Source: an uncultured Muribaculaceae bacterium
GTDB taxonomy: Bacteria > Bacteroidota > Bacteroidia > Bacteroidales > Muribaculaceae
Direction: 5' to 3'
Assembly: GCA_910587925.1 (NCBI GenBank)
Contig: CAJUOC010000002.1
Location: 107,910 to 146,489, forward strand
DNA: 38,580 nucleotides
The notes under the pieces: generated by a model
The model's database searches: none
The model's input: the letters and a program-made list of their open reading frames with translations, nothing else
Told to the model about the DNA's origin: nothing
Part shown: piece by piece, positions 29,401 to 38,580 of the stretch
Layout: the number at the start of each line of letters is the position of its first letter
Position numbering within the stretch: the first letter of the stretch is position 1
Made by a program: the position numbers and the translations under genes

Positions 29401-30075
29401 AGTGGAGTCAATCGAGAGCTGAAGCAGGCCCGGGCAGCGGGTGGGGTCGAGCTGGCGCAGACCCTTGTTGGAGTATGCCACGAAGGAGCTCAGTCGGGGA
29501 TAGTTGCCGATGTCGAAAGTCGGCTCCAGATAGTCTACCACGGCCATCTCCAGGATGGTGAGGTCGGGGTGGTTGGGACCGACCACGAGCGGTGTGGCGG
29601 CCGTAAACTCATTGTCGGAGATATAGATGGCGCGCAGCTTGGTATACTTCGACAGGTCGAGGCCCTCGAGCTGGTTGTGGGTGAGGTTGAGTATGTCGAG
29701 ATTGACGCAGTCGCCCAGGTCGAGGCGGGAGATGTAAGCGCCCTCGGCGTCAAACACATCGATTTTCGAGGCGTCGCCGTAGATGTTGACATTGCCTGCC
29801 GAGGTTACGTTGCAGGTGATGACTGTGCCGGTGAGGGCGCCGCCCGAGCCGATGTCGGCGACTTTAACATTGTATTTCTGACGGCCGTTGCCACAGTCGA
29901 CCTCGATGGTGGTCGGTTCGGTGGCTCCTATCAGGAATGTGAAGGAGTTGAGCTCGCCCTGCAGATCATACAGATTTGTATGAAATGATATGATGGGCTT
30001 GTCTGCGGCGTCGGCAGCAAAGGCCGCCACAGAGGTGAGCAGCGCTGCAAATAGCAGAGACAGCAGTTTTTTCAT
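26488..30075 (-). CDS. Secreted leucine-rich-repeat protein, three modules, T9SS-like tail
   Basis: A 1195-aa exported protein with a signal peptide (1-20, AAFA cleavage). It is built of three similar modules, about 27-440, 455-795 and 803-1150. Each has a beta cap with a TxxxDxGxG-like strand (EVDCGNGRQKYNV, YIDGGDGKQTAYTV, LYIDWAGQQKDLAQY), a set of LRRs of the LxxLDISxNxLTxIDL type, and an Ig-like spacer. Spacers close with FSNTVFSEWPMRT, MTNPAFPDF and MTNPAWPQLYLRS. The C-terminus (VEYYDLRGIRVANPAAGIYLRRQG..VLVK) is a T9SS-like sorting tail. It is probably a surface adhesion or binding protein (inference). It lies 10 bp after the S8 protease gene. Confidence 0.88.
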   Translation of the reverse strand: MKKLLSLLFAALLTSVAAFAADAADKPIISFHTNLYDLQGELNSFTFLIGATEPTTIEVDCGNGRQKYNVKVADIGSGGALTGTVITCNVTSAGNVNIYGDASKIDVFDAEGAYISRLDLGDCVNLDILNLTHNQLEGLDLSKYTKLRAIYISDNEFTAATPLVVGPNHPDLTILEMAVVDYLEPTFDIGNYPRLSSFVAYSNKGLRQLDPTRCPGLLQLSIDSTPVSSLDVSKCPNLLILNISETHIPSIDISANKNLTEFYASRTAVSGDQYKLRTIDMTKNPELQRVCLNSNLLTELDVTGNPKLSYLAISHCYLSSIDLSKCTRLQELDIDGNDMSFATLPWPNFETYMYQPRNMAVDHQQKVGTTLDLSDKLLRAETVTTAKLYGFSEKTGQATELDQTFYTYADGRLTLNRAYADSIYAEFSNTVFSEWPMRTVKFKVKGAADYGKPSKSISFGTYLDAGRTFRMTLGIPGASASKPKTVYIDGGDGKQTAYTVTGSTDYITVNRTGSGYVTLYLEEGDVVTAFALSGIELTSIDLTPATELQHLILADTKLTEIDLSMNRHLQTLNLKGNSLTTLTLEGVNGNYSKSNLWQINVADNLLTDITLNDRRAIRTLILQGNRLTELSLKDFDYIETLNLKGNALTTADLSYMTNALYVDLSDNALSELILPETNKLSRLDISGNRFTFVNLPIVTGTGLTYLYAPQGEVSVPTKAPGVDLTAQAKAADGSATTFTLHDQSGAALTLGTDFTCDGGRISFLAPAVGKKVYVAMTNPAFPDFKGADALRTTLVDASEFPTNCIAEFVTPTGGQRAALSFAAAAKAGTALYIDWAGQQKDLAQYILTDTYTRFEATTVAGARVKVYTYSPEEKITVFSISDVTMSEMDASRMTDLIAFTVNNTALADGKLKLPASPALRELSLSGNSFTKLDPAGLGAITSLSIDHNKLTTFDMTPYPALEWLALSHNSLTDVTLKGSNIIQIDLNNNLLESVDFSGVPALPQLSLSGNKLRTIDVSMLSRLIMLNIDHNYFTFPTLPPVLPQYVIYNYNSQANLTASCVDGKVDFSSQATAGGQSTVYRWYVGQPTFDENGALVGEELVRGWGEEYVEEGGITTFLTDLDGVQCVMTNPAWPQLYLRSDLMDVYFDPAGVTDIEDDSAAPVEYYDLRGIRVANPAAGIYLRRQGTKVTKVLVK

Positions 30076-30085
30076 ATGATTGGTT

Positions 30086-32353
30086 TTACTTTATGATAAT
30101 GCGTTTTGAGTGGGTGCCGTTGACACGCACGATGTATATGCCTGCGGTGGCGCCGTCGAGACTTACGGTGAGCTCGTCGCCGTGGCCGGCGGCAGAGGCC
30201 ACGCGGCGGCCGTCGAGGCTCCATATCTCGGCGTCGATGCTCTCGGCGCCGGCCAGGAAGAGCGAGAAGTCGCGGCCCTCGTTGCGTATCATCAGAGGCG
30301 AGTCGGTGTCGACGGCTGCGTCGGTGATGCCGGCGGCATAGCGGCGGGCGGCCTCCTGCAGGCCGGCGTAGGCGTCAAACTTGCCGGCGCCCCAGCGGGC
30401 GTCGCCCGAGGCGACGTGGCTGTCCTTGGCCGCGGTCGATGCTATGATTTCCTTGATTTCGGCGGGTGTGAGATAGGGGTTGGCTTCCAGCCACAGGGCG
30501 ATGGAGCCGGCCACGAGCGGAGTGGCCATCGATGTGCCGTGTGAGGGGCCATAGTAGTATGTGGTGCCGTCTTTCTCGGCGCGGGCCACCACAGACAGGG
30601 CTTTTTCCTCGGCGCTGATGGCGTCGATGTAGTCGCGGTTGTATGCCGATACGAGCACGGCGCCCGGAGCGCAGACGGCGGGCAGGGAGGCGCGGTCGTG
30701 GAATGTCGACCACGACGAGTACGAGGTGATGTCGCCGGCGGGGAAACGGCCCTCGAAGCCGGCCTCGCCGCCTACCCACAGGGGATAGTCGTCGCTGGTG
30801 TTGTACGAGCCGACCGCGATGGTGTTGAGGCCGCAGGCCATGTCGTTGATGGTGCCGTCGTAAGAGCCGTCGTCCCATCCGGCCTGGTCGTAGTCGTCGA
30901 GCTCGGTGTAGTAGCCGTCGCAGAATACGTCGACGTATGCGCCGGGCTCGCCGCTGACGGTGATGCCCAGGATGTAAGTGCCATCGGCGTTGGTGGTCTC
31001 GTTGTCTTTGGTGAGATAGTTGAGCATGCCCATGTACTCGCCGGTCATGGTCTCGCGCTCGTAGCCGATGATTACCTGGCTGCCGTACTCAAATGATGTG
31101 GTGAGCGGGGTGCCCTCGGGGGCCACTTCATTTTCGCCGTAGCCTGTGCCGTAGATGTATATGTATCCGTCGGCTTCGGGCGGAGTCATGGTCGAGATGA
31201 CGCGACGGCGCTTCTTGCTGTATACCACGGCCTTGAAGGTGATGGGCTTGTCGGAGTACACGTAGAGGTCGCCGTAGCGTATGTCGGGGTCATCGGTGGG
31301 CAGGATGAATGTCTTGAGCTCGCGGTCGGTCTCGGTGAGCACCTTGCGGCAGGCGAGTCGCTTGTCGCCCTCGTTGCCGGCAGAGATGGCGATGGGCATT
31401 ATCTCGCCGTAGTAGTCGAGCACCTGGTTCATCATGGTCTTGGGACTGTGAGAGCGTATGTTGCTGCCGATGGAGAGGCTGAGCACGGCGGGCTTGCCGG
31501 CATACATCGCATACTGGGCGAGTGTCTCGACGCCGACGGCGATATTGGCGTCGCTCAGCTCGCCGCAGGCTGCTATGAGGTCGGCTCCGGGAGCTGCGCC
31601 CGAGTAGGGATTGTCGACGGTCGATGTGGCCGAGGCCGAAATCTTGCCGTAAGCCGAGCCGCCCAGGATGCCGAGGGTGTGGGAGCCGTGGAAGGTCTCG
31701 GGCGTGTCAGATGTGTACTCGTCGAGGGGCTTTGCTGTGGACACGTCGGTGCCGTAGTAGTCGGCGTCGACGTCGAGATAGTCACCGTCGCCGGCGCTCA
31801 CGCTCTTGATGTGCATGAGCATCTTGAAGCGGGTGTTGCCGTCGGCGTCGCAGAAGGCGGGGTGATTGGCGTCGATACCCTGGTCGACCACGCCGGCGAG
31901 CACTCCGCGGCCGGTATAGGGATGGTCGAGGCCGGTGCCGGCGTGGGCCTTGTCGAGGCCGACCGACGGGCGGGCCTTGTGGAGCTGCGGGGTGCGCACG
32001 CGCGAGAGCTCAAACCGTGCCACGGCGTCGGACGCGGCCACGGCCTCTACCTTGTCGGCGGGCATGTGGCATATGGCGATGCCGCACTGCAGGGTGATGA
32101 CTGTCGCGCCGAGCGCCTCCAGGTCGGCGGCCGATGCGCCGGGGGCGAGCTGCACCAGGGCGCTGCGCACGGCGGGGGCCGCGGCCGCGGCCTTGGCCCG
32201 CGAGGCGCCGAGGATGTGGTTGCCGGCTGTCAGCTGCGGCCGCATCAGCTCGATACGGTCGGCAGCGCTGAGGCCGGGGCCGGCGGCTGTGGCGCCGACT
32301 GCACTTGCGGCGGTCACGGCCGTGAGTGCAAGGAGTTTAGGTAGTGTTTTCAT
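30086..32353 (-). CDS. Secreted S8 (subtilisin-like) serine protease with T9SS-like tail
   Basis: A 755-aa exported protease with a signal peptide (1-24) and a pro-region (about 30-120) of inhibitor-like fold. The catalytic domain has Asp157 (VVDQGIDANHPAF), His222 (FHGSHTLGIL), an oxyanion Asn in ISAGNEGD and Ser608 (HGTSMATPLVAG). A beta-rich insert of over 200 residues sits between the Asn and the Ser (ELKTFILPTDDPD onward). The last ~80 residues (AEIWSLDGRRVASAAG ... TAGIYIVRVNG..RIIIK) are a T9SS-like sorting domain. ATG at 32353 begins the signal peptide; 24 codons open upstream run through a hairpin and are unlikely. Its target is unknown; it could act on food protein or on co-expressed surface proteins. 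Confidence 0.92.
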   Translation of the reverse strand: MKTLPKLLALTAVTAASAVGATAAGPGLSAADRIELMRPQLTAGNHILGASRAKAAAAAPAVRSALVQLAPGASAADLEALGATVITLQCGIAICHMPADKVEAVAASDAVARFELSRVRTPQLHKARPSVGLDKAHAGTGLDHPYTGRGVLAGVVDQGIDANHPAFCDADGNTRFKMLMHIKSVSAGDGDYLDVDADYYGTDVSTAKPLDEYTSDTPETFHGSHTLGILGGSAYGKISASATSTVDNPYSGAAPGADLIAACGELSDANIAVGVETLAQYAMYAGKPAVLSLSIGSNIRSHSPKTMMNQVLDYYGEIMPIAISAGNEGDKRLACRKVLTETDRELKTFILPTDDPDIRYGDLYVYSDKPITFKAVVYSKKRRRVISTMTPPEADGYIYIYGTGYGENEVAPEGTPLTTSFEYGSQVIIGYERETMTGEYMGMLNYLTKDNETTNADGTYILGITVSGEPGAYVDVFCDGYYTELDDYDQAGWDDGSYDGTINDMACGLNTIAVGSYNTSDDYPLWVGGEAGFEGRFPAGDITSYSSWSTFHDRASLPAVCAPGAVLVSAYNRDYIDAISAEEKALSVVARAEKDGTTYYYGPSHGTSMATPLVAGSIALWLEANPYLTPAEIKEIIASTAAKDSHVASGDARWGAGKFDAYAGLQEAARRYAAGITDAAVDTDSPLMIRNEGRDFSLFLAGAESIDAEIWSLDGRRVASAAGHGDELTVSLDGATAGIYIVRVNGTHSKRIIIK

Positions 32354-32390
32354 TATTTGGGAGATGAGAATGAAAGATTGGCTATTTAAG

Positions 32391-32431
32391 CTGCAATTGT
32401 GGGCACGCCTGGGGCGGGTCCACAATTGCAG
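32391..32431 (-). other. Strong hairpin between the Ig-like gene and the protease gene
   Basis: A perfect 12-bp inverted repeat, CTGCAATTGTGG (32391-32402) with CCACAATTGCAG (32420-32431), has a GC-rich loop that can pair further (ACGCC/GGCGT-like). There is no T-run after it on either strand. In the transcript it lies between two co-directional genes, so it may be an attenuator, an mRNA-processing or stability element, or a rho-type end. Confidence 0.55.
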
Positions 32432-32455
32432 GATGATGAGGTAGGGTCGGGGGGC

Positions 32456-34325
32456 TTACTTTACGATGTACTTACGGCCGGCCGAGATGTAGATGCCGGC
32501 GGGCAGGGTGCCCAGCTGCGAGCGGGTGCCCACGCGTATGCCCTGGAGATTGTACACATCGGCGTCGGTGTCGTCGGTGTCTGCGCCGACAGAGGCGATG
32601 CCGTCGACAGCGCTCACGGTCACGGCGTTGGCGCCGCCCTTGGCTTCAAAGGTATATGCGCCCTCGGCGTCGGCGGCCACGTCGGTGCCGTTGACCTTGA
32701 CTTTGATATTGGAGCCGGTCACGCTATATTGTGTGCCGGCAAATACATTGTCGGTGAGGCCATCCCAGGCGGGTACGTCGGTGATGACGTCGCGGGTCAC
32801 TTTCACGCCGTCGACAGTGCCGTCGGCAGTGAAGGTCACGGTGGCATCGGCGGGGCGGTGCTTACAAATGCCTTGATTACGGAGCCGTCGGTCACGGTCA
32901 CCTCATATTTGTAGGTGCCGGAGTTTACGGGCGACTGCTTCACACCGTCGACATACAGTACCTGCGCACCTTCGGCGGGATTGGCGTTGTACCACGATAC
33001 GGTCAGCGGGTTGAGCTCAGCGGCGTAGTCAAAGAGGTTGTAGCCGGCCCGGAGTCCGTCGAGCTGTCCGTGGTCGGAGTTGTACATATACTCGGCGCTG
33101 AAATACTTGATGTCGCCGGCGGGGTCGGCCGTGCAGTCGAGCCACAGCACTGCGTTGAGATTGCGCTCGAGGCGGGAGGTGGTGACGTATACGGTCATGC
33201 CTTCGCTCACCAAGAATGAGGTATTGAGATTGTTGGCATCGGCATCGGTCACCGAGGTGATGGTGCAGGTGGGTTGGGCGGCGAGGCATATGTAGAGGTT
33301 GTCTTCGGGTACCGACAGGGTGTTGTTGCCGTTGACGAGACCCATGATGGGGTCGCCGCTGTAGCTGTACTGGCTGTTGTACACCTTCACGTTGTCGACA
33401 TTGTCGATGTTGATGGTAAAGGTAATCTTGGCTTTGGGGTGGGCCTTTACCTTGATTTCGGTGTCAGCGAGGAGCACTGTGCTCCAGGGCCAGTTGACAT
33501 AGCTCTGCTGTATGCCGCCGACCGACATGCCCTCAAAAGTGTAGTCGGCAGTATTGCCCGTGAGGGAGAGTTTGTCGCCGAGTCGGGCGGTGAGCTTGCC
33601 GTCGGTGACGGTCGCGTCTGCGTCGTTGATTTTGATGCTCGAGAAGAATCCCTCGGCGCCGTCCTCGTATACAAAGGTCACGGTGCAGGGTTCGTCGGGA
33701 TAGTTGGCTTGTATTTCCACCAGACAGCCGTCGGTCACGTTGAGAGCATATGAGCCGTATTGCATAGCGACCGGGGTGCCGTCGATGCTCACCTTGTAGA
33801 GCGATGCGCCATTGGCGCCCATGAGCATCACGGGCAGCTCGCCGCCGTAGCCGGAGGCGGGGGTGGCGGGGTTGTACTTGATGACGTTTGCGACGTTGCC
33901 GCCCTGGATGGTGGTATTGATGGCGTCGCCGTTGTTGTATCGCATCTGTATCTTCGACGCGTCGTCGACCTTGAGCGTGAACGACTCTGTGCGCAGGTCA
34001 TCTTTGGCGGATATGGTCACGGTATATACCTCGCCGTCGGTGGGGTAGAGATATGCTGAGGAGGAGTAGAAATTCTGCTGGGTACCGGCCTTGTTGACTA
34101 ACGAAGTGATGGAGTAATCAGAGGAGTTTTTCAGCTCGATTGAGAATGCCTGGTTTTCCTCGCAGGTGAGCGTGGTGGTCTCGCCGGTGAGGGTGACATC
34201 GACCGAATAATTGATCTTGGCCGTCACCTGGTCGGGCATGTTGATTTTCACCGTAAAAGACACGGCGGCGCTTGCCGATATGACAGTCGCAAGCATCATA
34301 AAGAAATTGCGTAAAGTTTTTTCAT
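32456..34325 (-). pseudogene. Secreted Ig-like protein with T9SS-like tail, broken by two frameshifts
   Basis: The sequence reads as one gene in three frames. The main frame (32836 up to the 34300s) encodes Ig/beta-sandwich-like domains of no recognised family and stops abruptly after VSTAPPMPP. The next frame (stop at 32456) continues sensibly with DATVTFTADGTVDG and ends in a T9SS-like tail (VYNLQGIRVGTRSQLG..LPAGIYISAGRKYIVK). At the 5' end, ATG at 34325 followed by A6 is out of frame with the rest; seven A would give MKKTLRNFFMMLATVISASA, a good signal peptide. Likewise CCCCC instead of CCCC near 32855 would join the second break. Restored length would be 623 aa. In its own frame the first usable Met is 34299, which truncates the signal peptide. 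A promoter at 34359-34390 fits the 34325 start. Confidence 0.75.
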
Positions 34326-34358
34326 AGAAGCGGAATGAGACTTTTTTGAATTTGGTTG

Positions 34359-34390
34359 CAAAGTAACACATTTTATTTAGAATATACAAC
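34359..34390 (-). promoter_or_regulatory. Promoter of the frameshifted Ig-like gene
   Basis: The minus-strand -7 box TTACTTTG (34366-34359, 7/8) and GTTG (34390-34387) at -33 have a 20-nt spacer. The predicted start near 34355 lies 30 nt upstream of ATG 34325, and downstream of the alternative Met codons at 34371 and 34389, which are therefore unlikely starts. Confidence 0.6.
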
Positions 34391-34507
34391 GATATCGTAG
34401 ATTTATAGCCTCAAAATCGGATGATTCTTAATGTAGTTAACCAAAAACAGGTGCAAGATTGTTAATAATTGCAAGCAGGGTTGCGCATACGCCGGCTTTT
34501 TGTTAAT

Positions 34508-34543
34508 TTTGGGTATCACAAGCCTCTTGGCACGATATTTGCT
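34508..34543 (+). promoter_or_regulatory. clpC promoter: overlapping housekeeping and sigma-54-like elements
   Basis: Read as a Bacteroidetes housekeeping promoter: -33 TTTG (34508-34511), a 22-nt spacer and GATATTTG (34534-34541, 7/8). Read as sigma-54: TGGCAC (34528-34533), N5, TTGCT (34539-34543), a perfect match to TGGCAC-N5-TTGCW with start near 34554. The two readings share the TTTGC. The housekeeping reading gives a leader of about 11 nt, the sigma-54 one about 2 nt. Confidence 0.55.
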
Positions 34544-34555
34544 ACATCTTAATAC

Positions 34556-37129
<2,574 letters not shown>

Positions 37130-37148
37130 CCGCCCTCTACATAGACAC

Positions 37149-37186
37149 AAAGGCACGCATCCGCCCCGCGGATGCGTGCCTTTTCT
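37149..37186 (+). terminator. Terminator of clpC
   Basis: A perfect 16-bp stem (AAAGGCACGCATCCGC at 37149-37164, with its complement from 37168) has a CCC loop and ends in TTTT. The flanks ATAGAC/TCTATG add weaker pairing. Confidence 0.93.
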
Positions 37187-37273
37187 ATGTCTGTAATATA
37201 TTGTGGCAAAGTGCGGTAAACATTTTATACCCTATCCTGTAACTTTTGGATACTGTTAAGGAGTGTTAAAATA

Positions 37274-37308
37274 GGGGGGGGGGGCGAGAAAAATAGGTAT
37301 TACATTTG
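37274..37308 (+). promoter_or_regulatory. Promoter with an 11-G tract in the -33/spacer region
   Basis: A perfect -7 box TACATTTG lies at 37301-37308. At the usual distance upstream (20-23 nt) there is no TTTG; instead an uninterrupted run of eleven G occupies 37274-37284. The leader to ATG 37368 would be about 57 nt. Such a tract is prone to slipped-strand length change. Confidence 0.55.
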
Positions 37309-37367
37309 CGGTCGACAAGTTTTGAGCTCACACCACCTGTCAAGCATCACAAACATACTTTTCGACC

Positions 37368-38580
37368 ATGAAAAAAATCCTACTTCCTTTACTTTTTCTG
37401 ATGGGCTGCGCCGCGACATATGCGGCCAATCCCACCGATGTGCTCACCGCCGCCTCGTGGGGCAACACATCGCCTTCAGACAAAGCCTATACCTCGCCTG
37501 AGACCGGCGTCACATACACAGCCTCATACTATTGCTACAAGAAAGACCCCAACATTGGCCTCACCGACGAGGAAGGCCCCGAGGCAATCGTGGTAAGCGC
37601 GTCAGACAGCAAGCTGGTATCTCTGTCGTTTGAGTGGTTCAATCAGTCATACACCAGCAGCGTGCTCATCTACGGCAGCAACGTGCCGTATACCACTCCA
37701 TCGGCTTTCATGTCATCGGCCGACAAGGGCGACCTTATCGCCACGCTCAAATACCCCGACACCAAGGTACCCGTCACGGGCGACTACAAATATGTCGCCA
37801 TGACTGTCGTGCCCGCCGGAGGTGAGGCATATGCGGCCTTTAAGAGCATTGCCTTTGAGTGGGCTGCCGCCCTCGAGCCTATCGAGCCGCTGGTGTTTAA
37901 AGATGGTGTCGGCGCCGTGCTCAAGCAGGGCACCGACGTCAACCGTATCTACGGCGATACCCGTGTCGAGGTATCGTCGGCCACCGCGGGGCTGACATAC
38001 AAGGCCACCTTCAACGGCGAGCCCGTGTCGCTCACCGGCAACTCGTTTGTAGTCACCCAAAGCGGTACTCTCGAGATTGAAGCGTCGGCCGAGGGATACA
38101 TCAACCGCACAGCGACAGCACAGTTTGAGCTCTTCGAGCCGCTGACCTCGATACAGGCCGTGTGGAATGCCTATCCCTTGCCCGGCAACGGTACGGTCGT
38201 CGACCCCGAGCCTTTCACCGTGCTCTTCGATGCCACGGTCGTGTATGTGGCCAATGTCCCCGAGATGTTTAGCGACGAGCCCGACGGTCAGGTATACATC
38301 ACCGACGGCACCAATTTCTCGCGCATCTTCTTCGAGGGCAAGACCGTAAATCTCCGTCCCGGCGACGTTATCGCCAAGGGCTGGACTGCCCGCTTCGGCC
38401 GTATGAACGGCTGGAAACAATTCCTGCCCGAGGGAGTGATGATAGTATCCTCGCACGACGGCGAGGTGCCCGCGCCCGTCGCCATCGGCGACGAAGCCGC
38501 CCTGCAGGCTCTCGACCCCGGCACCCCCGTCGTGGTCAAGGGTGTGACACTTCCCGTCGCCACCTCTCCCGACGTCTACA
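37368..38580 (+). CDS. Secreted multidomain protein, 3' end outside the window
   Basis: An open frame of 404 codons runs off the right edge. It starts MKKILLPLLFLMGCAATYAA, an export signal; LMGC could be a weak lipobox but ATYA followed by ANPTDV also fits signal peptidase I. The N-terminal part (about 20-165) looks like a beta-sandwich with strand pairs such as KLVSLSFEWF and ATLKYPDTKVPVTGDYKYVAM. A short Ig-like segment (about 180-255) comes next. It is followed by an OB-fold-like segment (VYITDGTNFSRIFFEG, RPGDVIAKGW) of a kind I associate with secreted Bacteroidales proteins. No enzyme motif is visible in the part present. Other genes here suggest that a T9SS-like tail may follow outside the window (inference). 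Confidence 0.8.
   Translation, partial: MKKILLPLLFLMGCAATYAANPTDVLTAASWGNTSPSDKAYTSPETGVTYTASYYCYKKDPNIGLTDEEGPEAIVVSASDSKLVSLSFEWFNQSYTSSVLIYGSNVPYTTPSAFMSSADKGDLIATLKYPDTKVPVTGDYKYVAMTVVPAGGEAYAAFKSIAFEWAAALEPIEPLVFKDGVGAVLKQGTDVNRIYGDTRVEVSSATAGLTYKATFNGEPVSLTGNSFVVTQSGTLEIEASAEGYINRTATAQFELFEPLTSIQAVWNAYPLPGNGTVVDPEPFTVLFDATVVYVANVPEMFSDEPDGQVYITDGTNFSRIFFEGKTVNLRPGDVIAKGWTARFGRMNGWKQFLPEGVMIVSSHDGEVPAPVAIGDEAALQALDPGTPVVVKGVTLPVATSPDVY

Noticed and set aside
34299..34389. Upstream Met codons (34389, 34371) or the internal Met at 34299 as the true start of the Ig-like protein
   Set aside because: The first two lie at or upstream of the promoter's -7 box, and 34299 leaves a signal peptide without a basic n-region. 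The out-of-frame ATG at 34325 with one A missing explains the data better.

Overview
The window looks like chromosomal DNA of a gut Bacteroidales, most likely Muribaculaceae (family level is inference). Support: high GC (67% in one line counted by hand), Bacteroidetes promoters (TTTG, a 20-23 nt spacer, then TAnnTTTG) ahead of many genes, a Bacteroidales-type methylmalonyl-CoA decarboxylase operon, DUF4250 and DUF4827 proteins, and several secreted proteins ending in type IX secretion (T9SS)-like C-terminal domains. I found no rRNA, tRNA, CRISPR array or transposase.

Region 1 (162-10534, minus strand) is a nine-gene operon: nrnA-like DHH phosphoesterase, DUF4827 lipoprotein, glmM, ABC-F ATPase, DUF4250, uvrD/pcrA, nspC, a membrane glycosyltransferase 2 and radC. 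One promoter fits at its head. The last six genes are joined by five consecutive 4-bp ATGA overlaps. A palindrome and repeat lie beyond radC.

Region 2 (10564-12150, plus) has a cobalamin riboswitch and a single gene for a secreted, calcium-loop protein with a T9SS-like tail. A two-way terminator follows. Region 3 (12157-15061, minus) is a lower-GC type II restriction-modification module, a C5 cytosine methyltransferase plus a Sau3AI/MutH-type endonuclease. It looks acquired.

Region 4 (15158-20339, minus) has an orphan 116-aa gene and the propionate operon mce-mmdA-(lamin-tail/OadG)-mmdC-mmdB, which epimerises and decarboxylates methylmalonyl-CoA while exporting Na+. The mutase upstream in that pathway needs B12, which links it loosely to the riboswitch gene. 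A gene-free stretch (20340-20784) holds several phased hairpins, then a small lipoprotein gene.

Region 5 (21317-26461) has a pullulanase with a 97-aa secreted mini-protein upstream of it, a divergent glutamine-synthetase-family gene and an acyltransferase 3. Region 6 (26488-34390, minus) is a secreted-protein cassette: a three-module LRR protein, an S8 protease and an Ig-like surface protein whose reading frame is broken by two one-base homopolymer deletions. Region 7 has clpC (plus), with a promoter that reads both as a housekeeping and as a sigma-54 site, and a secreted-protein gene that runs off the right edge and has an 11-G tract in its promoter.
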